Shown here: positions 1-6,951 of the stretch, one piece after another
Layout: each line of letters begins with the position of its first letter
Numbering within the stretch: the stretch's first letter is position 1
Source of the DNA: Bacillaceae bacterium UBA7792
GTDB lineage: Bacteria; Bacillota; Bacilli; Bacillales; Cytobacillaceae
Length of the DNA: 18,040 nucleotides
Assembly: GCA_002480735.1 (NCBI GenBank)
Contig: DLCS01000073.1
Location: 1 to 18,040, forward strand
Reading direction: 5' to 3'
Position numbers and translations under genes: made by a program
The notes under the pieces: model-generated
The model's input: the letters and a program-made list of their open reading frames with translations, nothing else
The model's database searches: none
Told to the model about the DNA's origin: nothing

Positions 1-120
1 AAAATTCGGGGGTTAATCCGATTTTATGATTAGTACGTGCTATCTTGTTTGTTCTTCAAATGGCCAGATTGCCAAAGAATATTAATTTATTTTGTTGAAG
101 ACAAGCAAATGTTATGTTCC

Positions 121-582
121 TTATGACATTTTTCTAATATAAGTTGTAACATTGCCTAAACAGCAACTACCTTGTGGATTGTTTACTTCACAACCACATC
201 GGTTTTCTTTTATATTTTCCCGAATATGCTCTACAGGATTAGGAGTAAGTCTATTTTCCACATATTGTTTAATTTTTCCCTTTGTCCAATCAAAACAATA
301 ACAAATTGGGGTAGTTGCTGAAGCATCTTTTTGATGTACAGCTACCTTTATGTCAGATATAATGTACTTTTTATTCTTCGTATCAAAATAGACTACCTCA
401 CAATCTTCGTTTGAACAAAAGTAGTGATTTTCTTTAGAGTTTAATGTTTCTAATGCAGATGGTTTAAGTAATGATTTTAGTGTAATCAACTTTACACTTT
501 TAGCTTTATTTTTACACGATGGACAATTACCATTACTTTCAATTTTTATTTCTTTAACGTTACTACAACAATCTTCCATCAT
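121..582 (-). CDS. CopZ-like iron-sulfur/zinc metallochaperone of a mer operon
   Basis: A 153-residue cysteine-rich protein, second gene of the leftward mer operon, 52 bases after merR. The cysteines come in pairs: C20-x2-C23 and C56-x4-C61 (zinc-finger-like N-terminal half), then C94-x-C96 (ICYCF), C129-x-C131 and C140-C141 (CGCE..NPQGSCCLG). This matches the N-terminal domain of Archaeoglobus CopZ, which binds one zinc and one [2Fe-2S] cluster; proteins of this kind are found beside merR, merT and merA in Gram-positive mercury operons. The C-terminal HMA metal-binding domain of full-length CopZ is absent. No signal peptide or membrane segment is visible, so it should be cytoplasmic. The role is inferred: metal delivery to, or cooperation with, mercury transport or reduction. 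The AAGGTGG ribosome binding site at 588-594 can serve either of two adjacent ATGs (582 or 579). It is very probably controlled by the MerR operator upstream. Confidence 0.8.
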   Translation of the reverse strand: MMEDCCSNVKEIKIESNGNCPSCKNKAKSVKLITLKSLLKPSALETLNSKENHYFCSNEDCEVVYFDTKNKKYIISDIKVAVHQKDASATTPICYCFDWTKGKIKQYVENRLTPNPVEHIRENIKENRCGCEVNNPQGSCCLGNVTTYIRKMS

Positions 583-634
583 TCTTCCACCTTTACAATT
601 TATTATTTCTATAAGTATCTTCTGCTGTCTTTTC

Positions 635-1030
635 TTAATCCATTAAAGTTTCGATAATAGGACATTCATAAATATTTTTATTTTCAGGACATCTATCTTT
701 AAGGTCTATCAACATTCGTTCAATTTTTTTAAGATCTTCAATTTTACGCTTAATGTCCTCTAATTTAAGAACAGTAAAATCATATATGTCACGGCATTTT
801 ACTTCGTTGTGATCGACAATCCCTAGCAATTTATCAATTTCATTTAAGGTAAATCCCAATTCCTGCATCCGTTTTATGAAATTCAATCGATCAATCGTTT
901 GTAGGGAATACATTCGATATCCTTTTTTGGTACGATTAGGCTCTGGGATTAATCCTAAACGCTCATAATATCGAATGGTCTCTTTGTTTACGCTACACTT
1001 TTCAGCCAGTTCTCCAATACGATATTGCAT
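635..1030 (-). CDS. merR: Hg(II)-responsive transcriptional regulator MerR
   Basis: A 131-residue MerR-family regulator of the Gram-positive (Bacillus RC607-like) mercury type. The N-terminal winged helix-turn-helix (about residues 1-70, with IGELAEKCSVNKETIRYYE and GYRMY) binds DNA; a long dimerisation helix follows (about 80-110). The three cysteines that bind Hg(II) across the dimer are all present: C79, C114 and C123, which sets this apart from the copper, zinc, cadmium or lead members of the family. The start ATG at 1030 has the site AGGTGA at 1036-1041. It is the first gene of a leftward operon and lies just behind its own operator, so autoregulation is expected: repression without mercury, activation by DNA untwisting when mercury binds. 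Downstream is the CopZ-like gene. The identification rests on motif and cysteine positions and strong resemblance to the Bacillus protein as remembered. Confidence 0.93.
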   Translation of the reverse strand: MQYRIGELAEKCSVNKETIRYYERLGLIPEPNRTKKGYRMYSLQTIDRLNFIKRMQELGFTLNEIDKLLGIVDHNEVKCRDIYDFTVLKLEDIKRKIEDLKKIERMLIDLKDRCPENKNIYECPIIETLMD

Positions 1031-1048
1031 CTATGTCACCTCATATAA

Positions 1049-1080
1049 ATTATAAACCCTGTACCTTAGTACAGGGTCAA
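1049..1080 (-). promoter_or_regulatory. mer operator-promoter (MerR-binding dyad)
   Basis: The 20-base dyad CCCTGTACCTTAGTACAGGG at 1057-1076 has perfect 8-base arms around CTTA. On the minus strand it lies between a -35 box TTGACC (1075-1080) and a -10 box TATAAT (1049-1054), separated by 20 bases. An overlong spacer (19-20 bp) filled by the dyad is the hallmark of MerR-regulated promoters, where the activated regulator untwists the DNA to align the two boxes. The promoter reads into merR, so the regulator and the resistance genes form one autoregulated unit, as in Bacillus mer operons. Confidence 0.92.
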
Positions 1081-1256
1081 GGAAAGTATTTTATATTTTA
1101 TTATCGTTCTACTTTCTTAAAATACACTGTCATTTTTCAATAAGCCTTACTCGATAATCTTGTCCGTTTGTTGAAGTAAAAAACTACTGAATCAATCTTT
1201 AAATCCATTTTAACATACACAAATTCCGCACGATAATCAGAATTCCAAATTAATTT
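1081..1256. other. AT-rich intergenic junction, no gene recognised
   Basis: About 175 bases between the mer promoter and the phage antirepressor leader. It is strongly AT-rich, has stops in all frames within short distances and shows no clear inverted-repeat end, tRNA or integrase core site. It lies between two divergently oriented blocks, so a rightward promoter for the antirepressor may be here, but no TTGACA/TATAAT pair with normal spacing stands out. This is the likely seam between the mer DNA and the phage genome. Confidence 0.5.
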
Positions 1257-1275
1257 TTGAAAATCCTCAACAATC

Positions 1276-1336
1276 ATTACCTCCTGTGGCTATTAGGTAG
1301 AGGGGTTTCCTCTCTGACTAAATTGCAGGAGGTAAT
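1276..1336 (+). promoter_or_regulatory. Antirepressor leader inverted repeat that covers the ribosome binding site
   Basis: The left arm ATTACCTCCTG (1276-1286) is a perfect 11-base complement of the right arm CAGGAGGTAAT (1326-1336), and two G-U pairs can extend the stem inward. The right arm contains the whole AGGAGGT ribosome binding site of the antirepressor, which starts at 1341. Inside the loop a second small hairpin is possible (AGAGG 1299-1303 with CCTCT 1309-1313). If a transcript starts upstream of 1276, the ribosome binding site would be buried. A transcript starting within the loop would leave it free. The control role is inferred from this geometry. Confidence 0.6.
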
Positions 1337-1340
1337 TCGT

Positions 1341-2084
1341 ATGGACGAATTAGTAAAAATCAATTATGAAAATCAACGACCAACCGTACTCGGTCGTGAT
1401 TTACATGAAGCCTTGGAAGTAAAGACCGCTTATAAAGACTGGTTTCCAAGAATGTGTGAGTACGGATTTGAGGAAGGATCAGACTTTAGCTCATTTTTGA
1501 GCGAAAGTACTGGAGGCAGACCAAGCATAGACCATCAGTTAACAATTGACATGGCAAAAGAGCTATGCATGATACAGCGTACTCCAAAAGGAAAAGAGTG
1601 CCGCGGGTACTTTCTTGAAATAGAAAGAAGATGGAATTCCCCAGAGGCGATCATGGCAAGGGCCTTACAGTTTGCCAATCAGCAACTAACTCAAGTAAAG
1701 AATCAAAATAAAGTGCTTGAAGGTACGGTTGCTGTTCAGAATCAGCAAATTGCAGAAATGAAACCGAAAGTGTCTTATTACGATGTGGTTTTAAATTGCA
1801 AAGACCTCATTTCCACATCAGCAATCGCCAAAGATTACGGTAAGTCAGCTATTTGGATGAACCGCTATCTTAATAAAAAGGGCATCCAATTTAAACAAGG
1901 CGGCATTTGGCTTTTATATCAGAAGTATGCGGAAAAAGGTTACACCAGCACTAAGACTCATAGCTACCTTGGCAGTAACGGGCAACAGCATACAAAGGTC
2001 CATACATATTGGACACAAAAAGGCAGACTCTTCATTTACGAACTTATGAAAGCAGACGGTATTTTGCCTCAGATAGAAATGTAG
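1341..2084 (+). CDS. Phage antirepressor, AntA/AntB N-terminal and KilA-C C-terminal domains
   Basis: A 247-residue protein. The N-terminal half (about residues 10-100, with GRDLHEALEV, YKDWFPRM, and CRGYFLEIERRW) matches the AntA/AntB antirepressor domain. A glutamine-rich linker with coiled-coil character follows (about 110-140, FANQQLTQVKNQNK). The C-terminal half (about 140-240, with STSAIAKDYGKSAIWMNRYL) matches the KilA-C/ANT DNA-binding domain. Such proteins bind or displace phage repressors and favour lytic growth. The frame is open upstream to a TTG at 1257, but that stretch has no ribosome binding site and encodes an unlikely peptide. The ATG at 1341 has AGGAGGT 8-14 bases upstream and begins where the family does. 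The repressor it would act on is not in the window. The leader hairpin suggests translational control. Confidence 0.9.
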   Translation: MDELVKINYENQRPTVLGRDLHEALEVKTAYKDWFPRMCEYGFEEGSDFSSFLSESTGGRPSIDHQLTIDMAKELCMIQRTPKGKECRGYFLEIERRWNSPEAIMARALQFANQQLTQVKNQNKVLEGTVAVQNQQIAEMKPKVSYYDVVLNCKDLISTSAIAKDYGKSAIWMNRYLNKKGIQFKQGGIWLLYQKYAEKGYTSTKTHSYLGSNGQQHTKVHTYWTQKGRLFIYELMKADGILPQIEM

Positions 2085-2092
2085 GCTGTGTA

Positions 2093-2527
2093 ATGGGAAT
2101 CAACAAATTCAATCATGAAGGATACCATGATCCAACTCCCCATGAAGCACTGACCAACATAATGAGAAAGGAAAAGGCAGAGAAAAAATCTGCCTTTAAA
2201 CCGCTTGTATATATTTGTTCTCCCTATTCCGGTGATGTAGAAGGAAACGTTAAAAAGGCTCGAAGCTTTTGCAGGTTTGCCTTGGAAAGTAACTGTATTC
2301 CGATTGCTCCCCACCTTATGTTTCCGCAGTTTATGAATGATAAAAACCCAAAGGAACGGGAGCTTGCCATATTTATGGACATTGTGCTCATGGGCAAATG
2401 CTCGGAAGTGTGGGTGCTGGGCAATACCATCTCAAGCGGTATGGCAAGGGAGATTGAAGTAGCCAAGAAACGCAGACAAACGGTCAGATATTTTAGTCCG
2501 AGGCATGAGGAGGTCAAAAGTTTATGA
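2093..2527 (+). CDS. DUF4406/DUF7768-type protein, nucleoside 2-deoxyribosyltransferase-like fold
   Basis: A 144-residue protein, 8 bases after the antirepressor. It shows the signature YICSPYSGD (residues 40-48), then HLMFPQF (74-80), MDIVLMGKCSEVWVLG (95-110) and SSGMAREIEVA (114-124). These are the landmarks of the DUF4406-like family of phage proteins, which share the fold of nucleoside 2-deoxyribosyltransferases. In those enzymes a glutamate in the last motif is the nucleophile; E120 could be its counterpart. A role in nucleotide metabolism during phage DNA synthesis is inferred, and no activity can be assigned. An upstream in-frame extension to 2009 overlaps the antirepressor and is rejected: the conserved part starts well after 2093. 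The ribosome binding site here is weak, so translation may depend on coupling to the preceding gene. The stop overlaps the next start as ATGA. Confidence 0.75.
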   Translation: MGINKFNHEGYHDPTPHEALTNIMRKEKAEKKSAFKPLVYICSPYSGDVEGNVKKARSFCRFALESNCIPIAPHLMFPQFMNDKNPKERELAIFMDIVLMGKCSEVWVLGNTISSGMAREIEVAKKRRQTVRYFSPRHEEVKSL

Positions 2528-4890
2528 AAATTGCAGTTGGCAACAGCCGGATGGACAGGAAATGGAAAAACAAAGATATATCTTGGGAGGATTTTTGCTC
2601 CCGTGTAAAGACAACACAACGTACCACAGAAACGGTAGAAGAATATCGGAAACTTAAAAGAGGTCAACAAGATGATATCAAAGACGTGGGTGGCTTTGTT
2701 GGAGGGCATTTAAAAGAAGGAAGGCGAAAGAAGGGCAATGTTCTCTGCCGTTCTTTGCTTACCCTTGATATGGATTACGGTAGACCAGATATTTGGGAGC
2801 AAATCAGTATGTTTTTCGATTTCAAATGTTGCGTTTACTCCACCCATAAGCACACACCGGAAAATCCGAGACTTAGACTTATCGTTCCTCTTGCTCGTGA
2901 GATCAGCGAAGAAGAATATGCAGCAGTTGGACGTATGGTGGCAAAAGAAATCGGTATTGACCTTTTTGATGATACGACATATGAAGCGCATCGCCTAATG
3001 TATTGGCCATCCACTTCATCTAACGGTGAATTTGCCTATGAAGAGCAGGATGGAGCATTACTTGACCCGGATATTTATCTTGCAAAATATGAAAACTGGC
3101 GAGATACATCAACTTGGCCTGTATCAAGCAGGCAGTCTGAAGTTATTAATCGCAGTCTGAAAGAACAAGCCGATCCGCTTTTAAAAGAAGGTGTGGTAGG
3201 AACTTTCTGTCGTGCTTACTCCGTTCATGAAGCAATTGAGAAATTCTTAGGTTCCGTTTATGCACCATCTGCTATGGAAGGGCGCTATGACTATATTCCA
3301 GCTGACAGTAGTGCGGGTGTGATTATCTATGATGATAAATTTGCATACAGCCACCATGCCACCGACCCAGCAAGCGGTCTGCTCCTCAATGCTTTTGACC
3401 TTGTTCGTATACATAAATTCGGCTCTTTAGATGATAGAGCTTCTACCACCACAGCTCCTGGTAAGATGCCGTCTTTTGTGGCAATGTGCGAGTTTGCAAT
3501 AAAAGATGAAAGAGTAAAAGCTGAGTTTGCTAAGGAAAGACAGGCACAGGCTGAAGAGGAGTTTAGTGATGAGGATTGGCAGACAGCTTTGGAATTGGAT
3601 AAGCAAGGCCGAATAAAAGACACTCTAGACAACATCGTCTTGATTATTCGTCATGATAAGGAATTACAGCATATAGCTTTTAATTGCCACCGTGATGGTA
3701 TTGATGCCAAAGGTGGCCTGCCTTGGGAACAGATCAAGATGGGTTGGAATGATTCGGATAACGCACTTCTTAAGGTGTACTTAAGCAGCAAATACGGTGT
3801 CTATTCCCCTACCAAGACCAAAGATGCTGTATTAGCTGTAGCGTCAGAACGAGCCTACCATCCTGTTAAGGAGTACCTAGACTCCCTACCAAAATGGGAT
3901 GGAATTAGGCGAGTAGATAATCTATTAATTGATTATTTCGGTGCAACAGATAATTCCTATACAAAAGCAGTCATCCGCAAAACGATGGTTGCAGCGGTAG
4001 CCCGTATTTATAGACCAGGCACAAAGTTTGATAGTGTTCTTATCTTAAACGGTCCTCAAGGCATCGGTAAGTCAACCTTCTTTGCTAAGCTTGCCGGAGA
4101 TTGGTTTTCAGACAGTTTGACCATTACGGACATGAAAGATAAATCAGGTGCTGAAAAACTTCAAGGATATTGGTTGTTGGAACTCGGTGAGCTTGCTGGA
4201 ATGCGTAAGACGGATGTGGAGATTGTGAAGTCCTTTATTTCGAGGGCGGATGATAAGTACCGGGCAAGTTATGGGGTCAACGTCGAAAGCCATCCCCGTC
4301 AATGCGTAATTGTAGGTTCTACCAATGCAGAAAGCGGATTTCTTCGGGATATTACAGGCAACCGCAGATTCTGGCCAGTCCGCATTAGCGGTAACAGTAA
4401 AAAGAAAGCTTGGCAGATGACCAAAGAGGAAGTACAGCAGATTTGGGCAGAGGCTCTAGTTCTTTATGAGAAGGGCGAAAAACTCTACCTTGAAGGTGAT
4501 GATGTATCCATGGCAACTAGTGAACAGGCAGATGCCATGGAAACAGATGAACGAGAAGGACTAGTTCGTACTTACTTGGATACGCTCTTGCCGGATGATT
4601 GGGACACGATGTCTTTGTACGAGCGTAGAAATTTCCTTGGCGGTAGCGAATTTGGCGGCGGCACCCGGGTTGGAACAGTACAAAGAACCCTTGTCTGCAA
4701 TATGGAGATTTGGTGTGAGTGTTTCGGTAAAGAGGCATCCATGCTAAAGCCTTCAGATTCCTATGCCATCGGTGCCATTATGAGAAAGATCAGTGAGTGG
4801 AACAAGTACACTGGGAACAAGAATGGTGTTGTGACGTTTCCTGTCTACGGAAAGCAACGAGCTTATTCCCGAGTCGAGGAACAACGCTAA
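2524..4890 (+). CDS. PrimPol-like primase fused to a VapE-type helicase (phage replication protein)
   Basis: A 788-residue two-part replication protein. The N-terminal part carries archaeo-eukaryotic primase signatures: metal-binding D82-x-D84 in LTLDMDYG, the STH motif (residues 106-108) and HRLMYWPS near 154-161. The C-terminal part is a VapE/virulence-associated E helicase: Walker A GPQGIGKST at 510-518, Walker B WLLELGEL near 549-556, and a TNAESGF...GNRRFWP sensor/arginine region near 599-617. VapE-like proteins act as primase-helicases that start replication in phages and satellite islands. The ATG at 2524 overlaps the previous stop as ATGA and has GAGGAGGT about 10 bases upstream. The next 220 bases hold repeats that may be the origin on which it acts. 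The absence of a separate loader or polymerase in this block suggests that it relies on host polymerase. Confidence 0.9.
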   Translation: MKIAVGNSRMDRKWKNKDISWEDFCSRVKTTQRTTETVEEYRKLKRGQQDDIKDVGGFVGGHLKEGRRKKGNVLCRSLLTLDMDYGRPDIWEQISMFFDFKCCVYSTHKHTPENPRLRLIVPLAREISEEEYAAVGRMVAKEIGIDLFDDTTYEAHRLMYWPSTSSNGEFAYEEQDGALLDPDIYLAKYENWRDTSTWPVSSRQSEVINRSLKEQADPLLKEGVVGTFCRAYSVHEAIEKFLGSVYAPSAMEGRYDYIPADSSAGVIIYDDKFAYSHHATDPASGLLLNAFDLVRIHKFGSLDDRASTTTAPGKMPSFVAMCEFAIKDERVKAEFAKERQAQAEEEFSDEDWQTALELDKQGRIKDTLDNIVLIIRHDKELQHIAFNCHRDGIDAKGGLPWEQIKMGWNDSDNALLKVYLSSKYGVYSPTKTKDAVLAVASERAYHPVKEYLDSLPKWDGIRRVDNLLIDYFGATDNSYTKAVIRKTMVAAVARIYRPGTKFDSVLILNGPQGIGKSTFFAKLAGDWFSDSLTITDMKDKSGAEKLQGYWLLELGELAGMRKTDVEIVKSFISRADDKYRASYGVNVESHPRQCVIVGSTNAESGFLRDITGNRRFWPVRISGNSKKKAWQMTKEEVQQIWAEALVLYEKGEKLYLEGDDVSMATSEQADAMETDEREGLVRTYLDTLLPDDWDTMSLYERRNFLGGSEFGGGTRVGTVQRTLVCNMEIWCECFGKEASMLKPSDSYAIGAIMRKISEWNKYTGNKNGVVTFPVYGKQRAYSRVEEQR

Positions 4891-5084
4891 GTTGTACCTT
4901 ACATTGTTCCCATCCTGGTTCTTTCCCTAAAGTTAGTAATGATAAGGAAAATCAACGGTTCGGAACAAGTGGAACAAGAAGTAACCTATTTATTTATAAA
5001 TAATAAAAAGAAGTAATAGTAGCCTGTGCATACACGCATACACGCGCGTATAGGAAAATTGGGTCAAAGTTGTTTTCTTGTTCC
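4799..5084. other. Candidate replication origin: GGAACAA repeats and AT-rich stretch
   Basis: The non-coding stretch 4891-5109 and the last 90 bases of the primase-helicase gene contain a cluster of one short word. GGAACAAG occurs at 4799, 4814, 4962 and 4971; GGAACAAC at 4878; and the reverse complement TTGTTCC at 4904 and CTTGTTCC at 5077. The pair at 4962/4971 is tandem with a 9-base period. Next to it is an A/T-only run, TATTTATTTATAAATAATAA (4987-5006), then a GC-rich tandem GCATACAC repeat at 5028-5043 running into the palindrome ACGCGCGT. Repeated protein-binding words beside an AT-rich unwinding region, just downstream of a replication gene, is the usual form of an iteron origin. The function is inferred. 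Two of the copies lie in coding DNA and may be chance. Confidence 0.5.
5028..5050. repeat. Tandem GCATACAC repeat with ACGCGCGT palindrome
   Basis: Two head-to-tail copies of the 8-mer GCATACAC (5028-5035, 5036-5043) are followed by GCGCGTAT; the junction creates the self-complementary ACGCGCGT (5042-5049). Alternating purine-pyrimidine sequence of this kind is prone to unusual helix structure. It lies between the AT-rich run and the nuclease gene, within the candidate origin. Confidence 0.6.
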
Positions 5085-5109
5085 GAGCCTTTTTACATGG
5101 GAGGTATTT

Positions 5110-5391
5110 ATGCTTGAAAAATATATCGAAAAGAAACTGGTGGCTGAGGTAAAAAAGATGGGAGGCATTGCGGCGAAGTTTGTTAGTCCGGGTTTAGATG
5201 GGATGCCAGACCGCCTAGTGCTTTTACCGCATGGAAAGATGGCTTTTGTGGAATTAAAGGCTCCCAGAAAGAAACCTCGTCCGTTACAGATTAGAAGAAT
5301 AAGGCAATTACAGAAGTTAGGCTTTACTTGCTATGTCATTGATGATGTTCAGCAGATTGGAGGGATACTGAGTGAAATACAATCCTCATAA
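5110..5391 (+). CDS. VRR-NUC domain nuclease (PD-(D/E)XK fold)
   Basis: A 93-residue single-domain protein. G29-L-D-G-M-P-D34 is followed by the beta strand AFVELKAP with E48 and K50, then Q60: the D...ExK pattern of the PD-(D/E)XK nuclease fold as arranged in the VRR-NUC family. An acidic residue in the N-terminal helix (E3 or E7) would complete the site. Stand-alone VRR-NUC proteins of this size are common in Gram-positive phages beside SNF2-like helicases, where they are thought to act as structure-specific or recombination nucleases. The start at 5110 is chosen for the GGGAGGT at 5099-5105; the frame is open to 5026 but that part is the repeat region. The last 20 bases overlap the helicase gene, which suggests coupled translation and joint action. 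Confidence 0.88.
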   Translation: MLEKYIEKKLVAEVKKMGGIAAKFVSPGLDGMPDRLVLLPHGKMAFVELKAPRKKPRPLQIRRIRQLQKLGFTCYVIDDVQQIGGILSEIQSS

Positions 5392-6733
5392 ATATCAGAC
5401 CTATGCAACGAACTTCATTCTAGATCATCCCATTGCTGCGGTGTTTCTAGAAATGGGTCTTGGCAAAAGTGTCATTACTCTAACGGCTATATTTGATTTA
5501 TGTCTTGATCGTTTTGAAATTGGAAAGGTTCTGGTCATTGCTCCACTTCGGGTAGCAAGGGATACTTGGCCAGCTGAGATAAATAAGTGGGAGCATTTAA
5601 AAGGGCTGGAGTTTTCGGTAGCGATTGGAACAGAGCAGGAGCGATTGGCGGCTCTTAGAAAACCTGCAAGTGTCTACCTTATAAATAGAGAAAATGTGGA
5701 CTGGTTGGTAAACAAAAGTGGCATCCCTTTTGACTATGACATGGTGGTAATCGATGAGCTATCATCCTTTAAATCCTATGGTGCAAAAAGATTTAAAAGT
5801 TTACTAAAAGTAAGGCCGAGGGCAAAACGGATCGTGGGTCTTACGGGTACACCCTCCAGTAATGGGTTAATGGATTTGTGGGCAGAGTTTCGTATTCTCG
5901 ACATGGGTAAAAGACTCGGCAGATACATAACTCACTACCGCAATTCCTTTTTTACACCGGATAAACGTAATCAGCAAATCGTATTTTCATATAAACCATT
6001 GCCAGGTGCTGAAGATGCCATTTATCAGCTCATTTCGGATATTACCATTTCCATGAAATCAGTGGATTTTCTGAAAATGCCAGAGTGCGTGATCAATGAA
6101 GTACCAGTATATCTAAATGACAAAGAACAATCCGTATATGATCGCTTTCGTGAAGAGATGGTTCTTGAACTTGCTAATGAGGAGATAGATGCTATGAATG
6201 CAGCCGTCCTTTCAGGCAAACTCCTACAAATGGCAAACGGTGCGATCTATGATGATGATAAAAATCCCCATATTATCCACGACCGCAAGCTAGATGTTCT
6301 TGAGGATTTAATTGAAGGTGCTAACGGAAAACCTGTGCTTATTGCCTATTGGTATAATCACGATTTAGAGCGTATTAAGGCAAAATTCAATGTCAGAGAA
6401 ATTAAGACTTCCAAGGATATCAAGGATTGGAATAACGGAGATATTTCTGTAGCGGTTATCCATCCTGCATCTGCGGGACACGGCCTTAACTTACAAAGTG
6501 GTGGTTCAACGCTTATCTGGTTTGGACTTACTTGGAGTCTTGAACTCTATCAGCAAACCAATGCGAGACTTTGGAGACAAGGGCAAAATGAGACAGTGGT
6601 TATTCATCACATTATTACTCAAGGTACGATTGATGAAGATGTGATGAGAGCCTTGAAACGAAAGGAAAAGACACAATCTGATCTTATCAATGCGGTCAAA
6701 GCAAATCTTGGGAAAGCGAGGGATGCTGTATGA
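5372..6733 (+). CDS. SNF2-like DEAD/H-box helicase (SF2 ATPase)
   Basis: A 453-residue superfamily 2 ATPase with the compact phage SNF2 layout. Motifs in order: a Q-motif-like residue Q9, Walker A MGLGKS (28-33), motif Ia VIAPLRVARDTW (55-66), Walker B DELS (128-131), motif III LTGTPSSN (157-164), and in the second RecA-like lobe HPASAGHGLNLQ (motif V, about 367-378) and QQTNARLWRQGQ (motif VI, about 395-406). Such proteins are translocases on double-stranded DNA; in phages they lie beside VRR-NUC genes and probably help recombination or replication-fork processing. It starts with GTG at 5372, supported by GGAGGG at 5359-5364, and overlaps the nuclease end by 20 bases. No accessory DNA-binding domain is visible, so the neighbouring nuclease may supply target specificity. 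Confidence 0.92.
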   Translation: MKYNPHKYQTYATNFILDHPIAAVFLEMGLGKSVITLTAIFDLCLDRFEIGKVLVIAPLRVARDTWPAEINKWEHLKGLEFSVAIGTEQERLAALRKPASVYLINRENVDWLVNKSGIPFDYDMVVIDELSSFKSYGAKRFKSLLKVRPRAKRIVGLTGTPSSNGLMDLWAEFRILDMGKRLGRYITHYRNSFFTPDKRNQQIVFSYKPLPGAEDAIYQLISDITISMKSVDFLKMPECVINEVPVYLNDKEQSVYDRFREEMVLELANEEIDAMNAAVLSGKLLQMANGAIYDDDKNPHIIHDRKLDVLEDLIEGANGKPVLIAYWYNHDLERIKAKFNVREIKTSKDIKDWNNGDISVAVIHPASAGHGLNLQSGGSTLIWFGLTWSLELYQQTNARLWRQGQNETVVIHHIITQGTIDEDVMRALKRKEKTQSDLINAVKANLGKARDAV

Positions 6734-6951
6734 TGGATGCATTTGAAAAACTGGCGAATGCCATTATTCTACAGGCGGTCAAGGATTATCGTTTTGCACT
6801 GAAAAGACTAGCAAAACACCCTCGCAATGATTCTGCTTTATATACAAAACGTGAGGTTGAGTGCTTCTTTCATTCTGAATTGTTCAATGTCCTCACCTCT
6901 CTAAACCCTGACATGTTAATTCAACAACTACAAGAGGAGGTGGTGCGATGA
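6730..6951 (+). CDS. Small conserved phage protein of unknown function
   Basis: A 73-residue predicted helical, charged, soluble protein with no known catalytic motif. The central stretch KHPRNDSALYTKREVECFFHSELF (residues about 29-52) resembles small proteins commonly found between the SNF2 helicase and the sigma-like regulator in Gram-positive prophages, so it is very likely a real gene. It overlaps the helicase stop as ATGA, with a second in-frame ATG at 6733; a GAGGG motif lies just upstream. Its end overlaps the next start in the same way, so the three genes are translationally coupled. I do not recognise a function. Confidence 0.7.
   Translation: MMDAFEKLANAIILQAVKDYRFALKRLAKHPRNDSALYTKREVECFFHSELFNVLTSLNPDMLIQQLQEEVVR

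Noticed and set aside
1..120. Imperfect inverted repeats at 1-25 and 45-110 as a terminator or element end
   Set aside because: Arms are AT-rich with bulges, no T-run follows in the direction of the mer operon, and no gene or RNA is recognisable.
1257..1340. Upstream in-frame extension of the antirepressor from a TTG
   Set aside because: It lacks a ribosome binding site, runs through the inverted repeat and encodes nothing like the family; the ATG at 1341 has a strong site.
2224..2991. Long open frames on the minus strand opposite the DUF4406-like and primase genes
   Set aside because: They are shadows of strongly conserved plus-strand genes, with no plausible starts or known motifs.
2524..4890. 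Pathogenicity-island (PICI) identity based on the VapE-like gene
   Set aside because: A full set of large terminase, portal and prohead protease genes points to a phage rather than a satellite island.
5026..5109. Longer start for the VRR-NUC protein
   Set aside because: The extension covers the tandem GCATACAC repeat and has no ribosome binding site; 5110 has GGGAGGT at proper spacing.
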